A stretch of DNA of 64,000 bases, taken from contig CAZCTC010000003.1 in NCBI GenBank assembly GCA_964501335.1, forward strand, positions 116,953 through 180,952, read 5' to 3'. The first letter of the stretch is position 1. Every line of letters begins with the position of its first letter. The translations under genes and the position numbers were made by a program. The notes under the pieces were generated by a model. The model made no database searches. It saw nothing but the letters and a program-made list of their open reading frames with translations, and had not been told where the DNA came from. The stretch comes from CAZCTC01 sp964501335 (GTDB lineage Bacteria; Chloroflexota; Anaerolineae; B4-G1; SLSP01). This document shows, one piece after another, positions 25,801 through 34,675 of the stretch.

Positions 25801-28792
25801 CGCGCCCCTGAGCATCGGTCTTCGTGGTCGTCGAAAAAATCTGGGTATCGGTATACCCCCAGGTCGTCGGCTGGAAAGGCTCCGCTGCCGGGATCTCATA
25901 CCAGGTCCGCTGCAACAACAACACTTCCACGGATTGCCCCTCGACCGGAATCCCGTCCCAATCCAGCGCCAGCAACTCGATATCCGTCCGTTGATCGGCA
26001 ATGGTCACCCACGACTTCGGACGCATCCCCAGATAAAAACTTCCCTGATGAACCGTCAATTGCCCCTGCCCCGTCACCGGGAAGCCCGACTCATCCGTCA
26101 CCTGCGCCTCCACCGTCCAGACCTGCGGCCCGACCGCCGTCTGATCCGGGAAAGGCTGCAACTTCGTCGTCGTCTGAATCATAAACCGGCCCTGATCGTC
26201 GATCGTCCCATCGCCCTGGGCCACAACCATCGGCTCCTGCCAGGACCAGGCATCCGTATTCGCCTGGTTGTTCCAATCCCACCACTCTTTCAGATCCGGT
26301 TGGAACTGATAGGACTCCGCCCGGATAGTCCAATGAACTTTAGCGCCGCTGACCGCACCGCCGAAATAATAAGAAGCATCGACCACCGCGCGCAGCGGCG
26401 TCCCCTGCAACAAATCCTCACGTTCCGGCGTGACTTTCACCTCAAACTCAGGCTTACGATAAGCCGCCACCATCAATGGAATCGACCATGTCCGATCGAC
26501 ACCGGCGACTTTGCCTTCCAACGTATAACCGCCCGCCGTCGCCGCACTGTCCAACCGGATATTGCCCGAAAAATTACCCAGATCGTTGAGCTTTACCGTG
26601 GTCGAATAAATCTCGTTCCACTGCATATCGCGCAAGGTTACCAACACCTGCGTGTCAGGGTCCGGCAAAGTATACCGGGCATCGAAATCCTGCCGGACGA
26701 TGCCCCGGAAATTCACGCTCTGTCCCGGCCGATAGATTGGCCGATCGGTATACAAATAGAGATTATGGTGGAAATAAGGGCCGGAATCGACGGCAAAGCC
26801 GAAATCCCAGGGCGAAGCCTGCATATTCCAATCGCTGATCGTAATGCCGAAACCGGGTTCGCCCGGCGTGCCCACAATCGCCGCCACCCGCTCCCACAAA
26901 TTTTCCCGCTCGCCGATGGGAATACGCGCCACCCCATCGCTGTCCGTCGTCCCGGCACCCAACAGCACACCGTTCTCCGCCACCAACCGCACCTCAGCCT
27001 TGACCGCAGGCTCGGCGCTGCGCAGATCGGTGACCCAGACCACCACCTCATTTTGCGAGATCTTCAACATCAGATGCCGATCGACCACCGCAAATCGCAA
27101 ACTGGTGCGCCACCAGTCCGAATTTCCACTCCAGGAAAGCCGATAATAGCCAGTCGTAAGCCCCTCTCCCCGGGGCGGATTCAATCCGATCTCCGCCAGC
27201 TCCACCTCATTGGTCGCCCCCTCAAATCTGACCGACCAGTTGCGGATCACTATGCCTTCCCCGCCGTCATAAGGGACAAATTGCTTCTCCCCCAGCTCTT
27301 CCAGCACAAAAGAGGCCTTGCCGGCATTGCGCGCCAGGAAATAGAAAGCCATCGGTTCCGCGGCATCCAGCGTCATCGGATCGAGCGACGAAACCGGAGC
27401 CAGCAACGAACGCAAATTCCCCGTCGTAAAACAACTATCCAGAGAATTCTGGCTCTGATTGCCGTAAATATCCGCCACGCCCGGCTGCACCGAAACACAA
27501 TAACGGGTCTGCGGTTGCTTTTTCCAGGAAACATTATAGGTATCGCCGTCCCAATAAGTGTAGACCGACCCGGACGTAACTTCGGGTGAGATCAACACAT
27601 GCGCACTGAGGGTCGACTCACTGATCAAACCGGCAAACCGGACCCGCACGGGCCCTTCGATATCGACCGCCTTCCCCCCATCCTCCGGGTAAATCGCCAC
27701 CGGCTCGGGATAATCCACCGTCGTAAAAGACCAGCTCACCGCATTCTGCAAAGGAGCACTGGTCAAAGCGCGGGCCCGGGTCGTGACCTGCACCACATAC
27801 CGGGTCGCCAGCTCCAACCGCCGCGTCGGAGTGAAAACCAGCACGGCCCCATTGTCCTCCCAGGTAATCGATCCAGGAATCGGAGCCCCTGCCGCGCTGG
27901 CAATCGAAAAAGCATTGCCGGAAGCCTCACGGTCCATCGCCGTATTGAACGAAAGGCGCACCACCGTATCCAACGGAACCCCGGTCGATTTATCCTCCGG
28001 ATAGGCCCCCACAGCCTGAGGCGTAGCCGTGGAAAAAGACCAGGTCACCGGCGCCTCCAATTTGGAACCATCCACAGCCAGCACATCGGGAGCCAGGACC
28101 ACTTTATAACTCACCCCGGCCGCCCAGCCCCCCTGAGATGGAATATAGCGGTAAACCGAAGTATTCACCCAATAACCGGAAGTCGCTCCCCCCGTGGGCG
28201 GCTGCGTCGTGATCGGCAGAATCGGACATTCCGTATCGCCGGCCGTCTTCCCGGTACAGGAAACCGGCACCACCGCTTTATTGAACGATATCAAAATCGG
28301 GACATCCACCCGCAATTCAGCAGCGGTATCGAGCGGGCTGAAATAAGCCACCACCAGGGGCCCCTGCGTAGAAAATGAGAATTTCACCTCCGAAGGTAAA
28401 GGCAGTCCCCCCTGCGAACGGGCGCTGGGAGCCAGCTGCACCCGATAACGCGTCGCCGCCGGCAAAACCTTCTTAGGGCGAAAAACCAGCGTCTGATCGT
28501 CCTGCCATTCGGGAGTTCCCTCCATCGACGGCTCAATCGTCAACGCCTGTTCCACACTGCCCCGATCCATCGGCTGGCTGAAATGCAAGGTAATCGGTTG
28601 ATCCCGCGGGACTTCCAGACCACCGCCCGGGGCAAACGTCGTCACCACCGGCGGCAAAGTCGGAATAGCTCCCGGCGTAGGCACCGGAGAATCCGGCGTA
28701 CCGTTCAAAGATGGGAATTTATCACAACCAACCAGTAAAAATCCGATCAACAGCAACAAAAACCAGTTACGGGGTTGAAGCGCTTTAGCCAC
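22835..28792 (-). CDS. Lipoprotein alpha-2-macroglobulin-like protein lacking the thioester
   Basis: 1985 aa from a GTG at 28792, chosen because AGGAGGGA lies 4 nt upstream; an earlier in-frame ATG at 28882 gives an unlikely N-terminus. The lipobox is LLVGC with Cys23, so it is anchored in a membrane by lipid. SbsA-type Ig-like repeats fill about 40-480, followed by macroglobulin MG domains (from YLYTDRPIYRPGQSVNFRG, about 690). A bait-like Gly-rich segment GGGGGGDGG follows, then RRDFPDTAYWNAQVRT, which is typical of the A2M core, and an alpha-helical thioester-domain fold. At the thioester site (about residue 1494) the sequence is YPYETTENLVS: Cys and Gln of the usual C-x-E-Q are Thr and Asn. 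It cannot trap proteases covalently as the classical family does; a structural or steric role is likely. Confidence 0.92.
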   Translation of the reverse strand: MAKALQPRNWFLLLLIGFLLVGCDKFPSLNGTPDSPVPTPGAIPTLPPVVTTFAPGGGLEVPRDQPITLHFSQPMDRGSVEQALTIEPSMEGTPEWQDDQTLVFRPKKVLPAATRYRVQLAPSARSQGGLPLPSEVKFSFSTQGPLVVAYFSPLDTAAELRVDVPILISFNKAVVPVSCTGKTAGDTECPILPITTQPPTGGATSGYWVNTSVYRYIPSQGGWAAGVSYKVVLAPDVLAVDGSKLEAPVTWSFSTATPQAVGAYPEDKSTGVPLDTVVRLSFNTAMDREASGNAFSIASAAGAPIPGSITWEDNGAVLVFTPTRRLELATRYVVQVTTRARALTSAPLQNAVSWSFTTVDYPEPVAIYPEDGGKAVDIEGPVRVRFAGLISESTLSAHVLISPEVTSGSVYTYWDGDTYNVSWKKQPQTRYCVSVQPGVADIYGNQSQNSLDSCFTTGNLRSLLAPVSSLDPMTLDAAEPMAFYFLARNAGKASFVLEELGEKQFVPYDGGEGIVIRNWSVRFEGATNEVELAEIGLNPPRGEGLTTGYYRLSWSGNSDWWRTSLRFAVVDRHLMLKISQNEVVVWVTDLRSAEPAVKAEVRLVAENGVLLGAGTTDSDGVARIPIGERENLWERVAAIVGTPGEPGFGITISDWNMQASPWDFGFAVDSGPYFHHNLYLYTDRPIYRPGQSVNFRGIVRQDFDARYTLPDPDTQVLVTLRDMQWNEIYSTTVKLNDLGNFSGNIRLDSAATAGGYTLEGKVAGVDRTWSIPLMVAAYRKPEFEVKVTPEREDLLQGTPLRAVVDASYYFGGAVSGAKVHWTIRAESYQFQPDLKEWWDWNNQANTDAWSWQEPMVVAQGDGTIDDQGRFMIQTTTKLQPFPDQTAVGPQVWTVEAQVTDESGFPVTGQGQLTVHQGSFYLGMRPKSWVTIADQRTDIELLALDWDGIPVEGQSVEVLLLQRTWYEIPAAEPFQPTTWGYTDTQIFSTTTKTDAQGRGKATVMPPRSGSYVVMGRTMDKANNRVVGETYLWVSGPEAAAWKLPEGRVLPTADAQKYEVGQTARILLPTPFKPPFQVLMTVERSGILDVRRFTATEPNPVVELPIQAAHVPNVYVSFIVVQGVTSDTLSSPDVRVGMVELVVDPVTQTLQVELIPDRNTIYNPGDPVTLTVRTLDASGATVDAEVGISVVDKAVLALARPNSSPLLSYFYAKRPVGVVTGDSLLVLFNRISANLEELSANATRLAQEIEHRGMGGGGGGDGGAADSDVRRDFPDTAYWNAQVRTGSAGEAQVTFKLPDSLTTWVVDARAVTFNTQLGQTTTELVVSKPLLVRPVTPRFFVGGDRAEVGAVVHNNTGIELKAKVRLEATGVKIDGEAEQEVTLPAGGRVRVNWKIVVPEVEISQALLTFSVDGGEYHDAARPAISPTPGGTLPVYHYESPDVTATSGMLEGAGSRWEVVLAPVAQSGNSGEVQMTIDPSLASGLTSGLKALEGYPYETTENLVSRFLPNMLSYRTLRQLEIQDPTLEAALQLQVADALERLYSRQHQDGGWGWWNEAESNPLVSAYATFGMLRAREAGFPIREPSLTLALDYLVASLSKSAAENKFTSIQAFMLMVVTEGKRSWPDGVASGLYSARDSIGVTGRGYLALTLGLKDPAEPRVKTLLSSLRADAKSSATGTHWEDFNVYQWATDTRATAVVIETLTKLAPDDPLLPEAVRWLMIARKGSQWETSQETSWALIGLSDYMAMTGELQGNYTWAIALNGVGVGKGVVNSDTLRTPSNVMLPFSKLLPGQANALEIARSEGVGRLYYTTRVKSYAPAAEVDAESRGIDVRREYCQPQPLVDPMVPPSCVPVNQVHPGDLVEVHLTLTLPENRYYLILEDPYPAGMEPVNSDLLTEGSLPGPEGEPLAAPVGHWWQGPFNSSELRDERAVFFAASIGAGSYQVRYLLRVTSLGEYHVLPAVAYESYFPEVWGRSTGAHFTIEAP

Positions 28793-28927
28793 GGGGTCCC
28801 TCCTATTGTAGCAACAGCTCAAACCATTACGGTTAGACATAGCACGCTTTGCCAATGATAGCATGACGTAAGAGAAACGCAATTTTTGCTCATCAGTGCG
28901 GTCAGCCCGAAAAGCACAGAAAAATCC

Positions 28928-29032
28928 ATGTTTTTGCGCGCATTCTTATGCGCGCAAAAACATAAACAAAAAAACTCTCTCTGCCTGTCCAGCGCGTCGC
29001 TTCGAGCCGAACAAAAGCCTGTTGCGGGACGC
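28928..29032 (+). repeat. Dispersed hairpin element, copy 12, with full tail (divergent gap)
   Basis: Hairpin 28928-28963 (left arm ATGTTTTTGCGCGCAT, loop TCTT, perfect) followed by CTCTCTC, CCAGCGCGTCGC and GTTGCGGGACGC to 29032. With promoters, this accounts for the 352-nt divergent gap. Confidence 0.9.
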
Positions 29033-29081
29033 AAGGAATCGGTCGTAAATCCAGCTGACGAACAACCGCCCAGATCAGTCT

Positions 29082-29109
29082 TTGCTCCTCCATAAAGTTA
29101 GGATAAAAT
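29082..29109 (+). promoter_or_regulatory. Promoter of the UPF0182 gene
   Basis: TTGCTC (29082-29087), a 16-bp spacer and TAAAAT (29104-29109), about 36 nt before the ATG. GGAGG lies in the leader. Confidence 0.5.
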
Positions 29110-29144
29110 GAAGTCGAGACTGTTCAAAACGGAGGATAAATTTT

Positions 29145-31892
29145 ATGACTCCTGCATCTGCTCCCAAGCGTGGTTCCAATGTGGGAACGCTCATCACCAC
29201 TCTCATCGTCTTTGCCTGCACTGCCGCCTGCTTCTTTTCCTCAACCCTCATCGACATGTACACCGATTCCCTGTGGTTCCAAAGCATCAATTACTCGGAT
29301 CTGTTCAATACCTATCTGGGAACCCAAATAGGACTGACAATCGTCGCCACCCTGATCGCCGCCGTCGTCCTCTTACTCAACTTCGCCTTCATCCCTTACT
29401 GGATTGCCCCGTTGGCCCAACCCGTTTCATTCCTCAAAGGCAAAAACGGAGCCGCCGAAATCCCCAATGCCGCCGACCTCCTGGCCGGCTCACGTTCTCA
29501 ACGCACCCTCTTCACCACGCTCGCCCTGATCGGCGCCCTCATCTTGGGATACATGATGGGCACGAACTGGATGGACTATCTGAAAGCAGCCCAGGGTGTC
29601 TCCTTCAACCTCACCGATCCGCTCTTCAAACAGGACATCGCCTTCTATGTCTTCGAACTTCCCTGGTACAAAATCATCCTCGGCTGGAGCATCACCCTGC
29701 TCGTCCTCGCCCTGATCGGCGCCTGGATCCGTTACAGCATGATGAATCAGACCCGGCAACAACGCCCCATTGCCCATCTCTCCGTCCTCGGCGCCGTCCT
29801 CCTGGTCTTCCTGGGAATCGGCCGCCTCCTGGATCAATACGCCCTGCTCCAGTCAGAATTGGGGGTAGTCCTCGGAGCCGGCTACACCGACGTCAACGCC
29901 CGCATGCCGCTCTATATCATCGGCGCCGTCATCTTCTTCCTGATCGCCGTCCTGTTGATCATCAATGCCTTCACCCGGGAATGGAAACTCCTGCTCCTGG
30001 CCGGGATCGCCTGGGTGGTCGTCTCGGTCATCGGCCCGGTCTATCCCATCCTGGTCCAAAACTTTGCCGTCACGCCCAATGAGCTATACCTGGAAAGCCC
30101 TTACATCAAACAGAATATCGCCTTCACTCGCCAGGCCTATAACCTGAACGCCATCGAGAAACAGCCCTTCGCCGGGACGGGAACCCTCACCCAGGACGAT
30201 CTTAAAACCAACGCCGACATTATCGGCAACATCCGGCTCTGGGATTACCGCCCCCTGCAAAGCACGTACAATCAAATTCAGGGCATTCGCCCTTACTACA
30301 CCTTCAACGATGTGGATGTCGATCGCTATACGATCAACGGAAAACTCCAATCGGTCATGCTCTCCGTGCGCGAACTGGATGTCAATCAACTGGAAGAAAA
30401 AGCGCGCACCTGGATCAATCAACATCTGATCTACACGCACGGCTACGGACTCACCCTCAGCCCGGTCACCGAAATCACCCCGGAAGGGTTGCCCAATCTC
30501 TTCGTCCGCGATATCCCCCCCACCTCCACGATGCCCGAACTGCTCATCACCCAACCCGGAATTTACTTCGGCGAATTGACCAACGACTATGCCCTGATCA
30601 ACACGCAGGAAAAAGAATTCGACTATCCCCAGGGCTCCGCCAACGCCTATACCCGCTATACCGGCCCCGACGGCGTCCAAATATCCAACATCTTCCGCCG
30701 GCTCCTGCTCGCCCTCCATCTCGGCAGTTCAGACTTCTTCCTCTCCCCGGCCGTGACCGACAATTCCCGCATCCTCTTCCATCGCAACCTGCAAGACCGC
30801 CTGCAAACCCTGGCTCCCATGCTGCGCTATGATACTGATCCCTATCCCATCATCATAGACGGCAAGATCCTCTGGATCATCGACGCCTACACATGGTCTG
30901 CCGCCTACCCTTACTCAGAACCGGACGCCACCACCGAACCGGCCTTGAACTACATCCGCAACAGCGTCAAAGTAACGATCGATGCCTACACCGGCGAAAC
31001 CCGCTTCTACCTGATCGACCCCCAGGAACCGATTGCCGCCACCTACGCCCGCATCTTCCCCACACTCTTCCGCCCCCTGTCGGAAATGCCTGCCGCCGTC
31101 CGCGAACACTGGCGCTATCCCGAAACGCTCTTCCAGTATCAGGCCCGGCAATATGGCGCCTACCACATGGATGACCCTCAGGTCTTCTACAACCGCGAAG
31201 ACCGTTGGGAAACGCCCCTGGAACAGGCCGGCGAGGCCGGTCAACAGGCCCAACCGATGGAGCCTTACTACATCGTGACCCGCCTGCCCAACTCCGACAA
31301 ACTGGAATTCGTCCTGATCCGTCCCTATGTCCCTCGCGACAAACAGAACATGATCGCCTGGTTCTACGCCAACAGCTCCGGAGAAAATTACGGCAAACTG
31401 GGCACCATTGAACTCTCCAAGGATCGCCTGATCTACGGGCCGCAACAGATCGAAGGCCGCATCAACCAGGACCCCCTCATCTCACCGCAACTCAGCCTGT
31501 GGGGACAACGGGGCTCCCGCGTCATCTGGGGCAATATGATGGTCATTCCCATCAACAACACCTTCCTTTACATAGAACCCCTCTACCTGGAAGCCGAATC
31601 GAGCCGCCTGCCGGAACTCAAACGGGTCATCGTGGTCTACGGCGATAAGCTCGCCATGGCCCCTACTCTGAACGAAGCCCTGCTTCAGGTGATCACCGGA
31701 GCCGCCGTCATCACACCCGAAAATCCCCAGCCGGGAACCGAACCCCCCGCAACCGATCTGAAAACCCAGGCGCAACAGGCATGGGAACACTATCAGGCCG
31801 GCCAGATCTGCATGCAAAACAACGATTGGACCTGCTACGGGCAGGAACAGGCCGCCCTGGAACAAATCCTGAAAGCCATGATTGAACAATAA
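29145..31892 (+). CDS. UPF0182 family membrane protein
   Basis: 915 aa. The N-terminal third holds about seven hydrophobic segments separated by short loops, including LWFQSINYSDLFNTYLGTQIGL and DPLFKQDIAFYVFELPWY. Both are hallmark strings of UPF0182. The large remainder is extracytoplasmic, with NIRLWDYRPLQSTYNQIQGIRPYYTF, GVQISNIFRRLLLALHLG and WSAAYPYSEP in the family order. The C-terminus has a Pro-rich linker and a short helical tail with two Cys. UPF0182 is widespread in Actinobacteria, Cyanobacteria and Chloroflexota, but its function is unknown. The start has AACGGAGG upstream. The next gene begins 7 nt after the stop, so the two form an operon. Confidence 0.95.
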   Translation: MTPASAPKRGSNVGTLITTLIVFACTAACFFSSTLIDMYTDSLWFQSINYSDLFNTYLGTQIGLTIVATLIAAVVLLLNFAFIPYWIAPLAQPVSFLKGKNGAAEIPNAADLLAGSRSQRTLFTTLALIGALILGYMMGTNWMDYLKAAQGVSFNLTDPLFKQDIAFYVFELPWYKIILGWSITLLVLALIGAWIRYSMMNQTRQQRPIAHLSVLGAVLLVFLGIGRLLDQYALLQSELGVVLGAGYTDVNARMPLYIIGAVIFFLIAVLLIINAFTREWKLLLLAGIAWVVVSVIGPVYPILVQNFAVTPNELYLESPYIKQNIAFTRQAYNLNAIEKQPFAGTGTLTQDDLKTNADIIGNIRLWDYRPLQSTYNQIQGIRPYYTFNDVDVDRYTINGKLQSVMLSVRELDVNQLEEKARTWINQHLIYTHGYGLTLSPVTEITPEGLPNLFVRDIPPTSTMPELLITQPGIYFGELTNDYALINTQEKEFDYPQGSANAYTRYTGPDGVQISNIFRRLLLALHLGSSDFFLSPAVTDNSRILFHRNLQDRLQTLAPMLRYDTDPYPIIIDGKILWIIDAYTWSAAYPYSEPDATTEPALNYIRNSVKVTIDAYTGETRFYLIDPQEPIAATYARIFPTLFRPLSEMPAAVREHWRYPETLFQYQARQYGAYHMDDPQVFYNREDRWETPLEQAGEAGQQAQPMEPYYIVTRLPNSDKLEFVLIRPYVPRDKQNMIAWFYANSSGENYGKLGTIELSKDRLIYGPQQIEGRINQDPLISPQLSLWGQRGSRVIWGNMMVIPINNTFLYIEPLYLEAESSRLPELKRVIVVYGDKLAMAPTLNEALLQVITGAAVITPENPQPGTEPPATDLKTQAQQAWEHYQAGQICMQNNDWTCYGQEQAALEQILKAMIEQ

Positions 31893-31899
31893 ACCCACC

Positions 31900-32658
31900 A
31901 TGACCATCAGCTCATTACTGAAATCAAAAAAGTTCTGGCTCTTCCTGATCATCGCCGCCCTGCTCATCGGGGGTGGGATCGGCCTCAATGCTTACCTGAC
32001 GCCGCTCCCGGCCATGCCCGAAGCGCAGGCCGCCCTGCATTCGAACCGCCAGATCCAGGTAACCATCGACGAGACGATCGCCTTCCGGCCGGCTATCATC
32101 ACCCCCACCACCGGGCTGATCTTCTACCCGGGCGGGTTGGTCGAACCGGAAGCCTACGCCCCCATGGCGCGGGACATCGCCGAGCAAGGCTATCTGGTGG
32201 TCATCGCCCCCATGCCCTACAACCTGGCCATCCTCAACCCCGAACGGGCCAACGATATAATCGCCGCCCATCCGGAAATCAACCGCTGGGCCGTCGGCGG
32301 CCACTCTGTGGGCGGCGTCGCCGCCGCCCAATTCGTCAAAAAACACCCCAACCTGGTGCAGGGCTTGATCTTCTGGGCCGCCTATCCAACAGCCGCCGAA
32401 GACCTCTCCCAATGGACCGGCTCAGTAGCCTGCCTCTATGCCACCAACGACGGGCTTGCCACCGAAGAAGATATCGCCGCCTCCCGCTCCCTGCTTCCCC
32501 CCGCGACCCAATGGACCCCCATCATCGGCGGCAACCACGCTCAATTCGGCTGGTATGGCCCCCAGGAAGGCGACAAACCCGCCAGCATCACCCGCCAGGA
32601 ACAGCAGCAGATCATCGTCGCCGCCACCCGCGCCCTGCTCCTGGAAATCACCCGCTGA
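31900..32658 (+). CDS. Membrane-anchored alpha/beta hydrolase (PF12695-like)
   Basis: 252 aa from the ATG at 31900; an in-frame TTG at 31882 overlapping the UPF0182 stop is possible. An N-terminal signal anchor (WLFLIIAALLIGGGIGLNAYL) is followed by a hydrolase core: GLIFYPGGLVEPEAYAPMARDIAEQGYLVVI, the nucleophile elbow GGHSVGG, the acid on CLYATNDGLA, and the catalytic His in IGGNHAQFGWYG. The HAQFG box fits the Chlorophyllase/hydrolase_5-type branch. The substrate is unknown. It sits directly after UPF0182, and the two are probably coexpressed in the envelope. Confidence 0.86.
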   Translation: MTISSLLKSKKFWLFLIIAALLIGGGIGLNAYLTPLPAMPEAQAALHSNRQIQVTIDETIAFRPAIITPTTGLIFYPGGLVEPEAYAPMARDIAEQGYLVVIAPMPYNLAILNPERANDIIAAHPEINRWAVGGHSVGGVAAAQFVKKHPNLVQGLIFWAAYPTAAEDLSQWTGSVACLYATNDGLATEEDIAASRSLLPPATQWTPIIGGNHAQFGWYGPQEGDKPASITRQEQQQIIVAATRALLLEITR

Positions 32659-32691
32659 GAATTAAGGGATTTCGACGCAATCCGAAAAAAC

Positions 32692-32797
32692 TATGTTTTC
32701 GCGGGCTTTCTGAAGCCCGCGAAAACATAAACAAAAAAACTCTCTCCCTCCATCATGCGCGGCGCATCTTACAGAAAAAACACCCCTTGCGGGACGC
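32692..32797 (+). repeat. Dispersed hairpin element, copy 13, with tail
   Basis: Hairpin 32692-32729 (left arm TATGTTTTCGCGGGCTT, loop TCTG, perfect) followed by CTCTCTCCC, a GCGCGGCGC block and CTTGCGGGACGC to 32797. Confidence 0.92.
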
Positions 32798-32926
32798 TAC
32801 AACGTGAAACATAAAACGTAACAATTTGTCGGTTAAGGAGATTGGCAAGCCTTCTGAAGCATGCAAATCCCCCTATACAACAAAATCCCGCCTGTTTTCA
32901 AAACACCACAAAGAGGTAACAAAACC

Positions 32927-33919
32927 ATGTCCCCTCGCTTCCCATTGTCCCTCTCCCGCAAAGCCAAAACCTGGATCGTCGTCGGCCTGACCCTGCTGGC
33001 CGTCCTCGGCATCGGCCCCTTGATCGTCCCGCTGCCCCCCCTCCCCAACACCGTTCCCCCGCAAGAACTGGCTGACGCCGACAGCCGTTTCACCGAAGTT
33101 GCCGGACTCCAGCTCCATTACAAAATCGCCGGCCGGAACCGCCCCGCCCTGCTCCTCCTGCATGGATTCGGAGCCAGCCTCTTCAGCTGGCATAAAACCA
33201 TGCCCCGCCTGGCCGAAAACGGCACCGTCGTCGCCTTCGACCGGCCGGCCTTCGGACTGACCGAACGCCCGCTCCCCGGCAGCTGGGAAGGCCCCAGCCC
33301 CTACAGCGTACCCAACCAGATCACCCTCACCGTCGGGCTGATGGATCAACTCGGCCTGGACCAGGCCATCCTCGTCGGTCATTCCGCCGGGGGAGCCATC
33401 GCCGCCCTGACCGCGCTGGAACACCCCGACCGGGTCACCGCCCTGATCCTGGTCGATCCCGCCGTCTACACCCAACGCAAAGACAACCTGCTCACCCCCC
33501 TCCTGGACCTGCCGCAGGTACGCCGTCTGGGTCCCCTGGCCGTGCGCAACATTCAATCCTGGGGCGACGACTTCATCCGTCAGGCCTGGCACGATCCCAC
33601 CCGCCTGACCCAGGAAGATTGGGACGGTTACCACAAACCCTTAAACGCCGTCAACTGGGATATCGGCCTCTGGGAAATGAGCCGGGCCACCCAAGCCACC
33701 GATCTGACCGACCGGCTCGACGAATTGCAACTGCCGGTCCTCGTCATCGCCGGCGATGACGACCGCATCGTCCCCACCGCCGACAGCATCCGATTGGGCC
33801 ACGAACTGCCCAACGCCCAACTGGTCATCCTGCCCGGCTGCGGACACAACCCCCAGGAAGAATGCAGTGAAGCCTTCCTCCAAGCCGTGACCGAATTCAT
33901 CGGCCGCCTCCCCCAATAA
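32927..33919 (+). CDS. Alpha/beta hydrolase with N-terminal membrane anchor
   Basis: 330 aa from the ATG at 32927, preferred over an earlier ATG at 32861 because AAGAGGTAA precedes it. Signal anchor: WIVVGLTLLAVLGIGPLIV. The hydrolase fold is complete: LLLHGFGASLFSWHKTMP (oxyanion loop), FDRPAFGLTERP, nucleophile elbow VGHSAGG, acid in VIAGDDDRIVP, and catalytic His in LPGCGHNPQEE. These strings are of the epoxide hydrolase/haloperoxidase-like lipase group. The anchor implies action outside the cytoplasm. It lies downstream of the previous hydrolase with a repeat element between, so it may use its own promoter. Confidence 0.9.
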   Translation: MSPRFPLSLSRKAKTWIVVGLTLLAVLGIGPLIVPLPPLPNTVPPQELADADSRFTEVAGLQLHYKIAGRNRPALLLLHGFGASLFSWHKTMPRLAENGTVVAFDRPAFGLTERPLPGSWEGPSPYSVPNQITLTVGLMDQLGLDQAILVGHSAGGAIAALTALEHPDRVTALILVDPAVYTQRKDNLLTPLLDLPQVRRLGPLAVRNIQSWGDDFIRQAWHDPTRLTQEDWDGYHKPLNAVNWDIGLWEMSRATQATDLTDRLDELQLPVLVIAGDDDRIVPTADSIRLGHELPNAQLVILPGCGHNPQEECSEAFLQAVTEFIGRLPQ

Positions 33920-33932
33920 AAAAAGAGATTTC

Positions 33933-34014
33933 AACGCAGAGACGGAGAGATCGCAGAGAGACGCAGAGAAAGATTGATTTTCTCTGCGTCTCTGTTTCTT
34001 TGCGTCTCTGCGTT
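33933..34014. repeat. Long hairpin of the GCAGAGACG class
   Basis: Outer arms AACGCAGAGACG (33933-33944) and its complement (34003-34014) with further pairing inside (CGCAGAGAAA with its complement around the centre). It is 14 nt after the hydrolase stop and could act as its terminator. Confidence 0.75.
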
Positions 34015-34020
34015 AAAAAT

Positions 34021-34675
34021 CCCGCCCACTCCCCGCGTTAAAACTTCCAACTGTCCTCAAAACAGCGCCTGCAAAAATAATACAACATTGATGCAACTGT
34101 TGCTCACCGGGCAGGTGCGGGTGGCGAAGTAAGAGGCCGGCGAGTGGGCGGTGTGCCCCTTCTATCCCCTCCCCGGCCCTCCCCTGCTTCGCACCCCGTT
34201 CGCGGGGTGCGAAGCAGGGGAGGGAGTCGGCAGCCAGGCTGATTATGTAAGCCGAATTTCCCCTCTCCCACGCGCGGTGCGAATCAGGGGCAGGGATGAC
34301 GGGCAATCCCGGCAGATACGCGTGGCGGGATAAACGGTGGAATGCAAACTCCACATCGTTACCGACTCCCCTCTTTTTCCCCCGCCTGCGGGGGAAAAAG
34401 GGGGGCCGGGGGGAATAAAGAGGGGGCAAGGTAGCCTTGTGAACGTGTTCGTTGAGATAGGGAAGGGCTGGGGAAAGGTGAGGGACCTGGGCAAAACAAG
34501 AAATGTTCCCGGTAGGGGCGAGGTCTCCTCGCCCAACCTGGAAAATTGATTAATCCGGCAGCGAGCGAGATAACCCCACCTCTACGCAAGGATGACTGTA
34601 GAAGCGACCCTTATGATCGCCCGTGTTCGATCCCTGATTGCATCCATAATCATGGATAAAAATAAAAATATGATT
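34021..34675. other. Intergenic region without a convincing gene
   Basis: It holds two further perfect inverted repeats: 34177-34224 (22-bp stem, TTCG loop) and 34373-34400 (13-bp stem of CTTTTTCCCCCGC). Short GC-rich tracts lie around them. Candidate frames here follow the repeats and have no ribosome binding site. Confidence 0.65.
34177..34224. repeat. Perfect 22-bp hairpin with a TTCG tetraloop
   Basis: Left arm 34177-34198 (begins CCCTCCCCTGCTTCGCACC), loop TTCG (34199-34202), right arm 34203-34224. No T-run follows on either side. Confidence 0.85.

Noticed and set aside
24161..27589. Long plus-strand frame (over 1100 aa) antisense to the macroglobulin gene
   Set aside because: Composition is dominated by Arg, His, Pro and Gln, with no domain or ribosome binding site; it mirrors the codon pattern of the real gene on the other strand.
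29082..29144. Leaderless start for UPF0182 at an ATG overlapping the -10 box
   Set aside because: The ATG at 29145 has a GGAGG site and the family N-terminus follows it.
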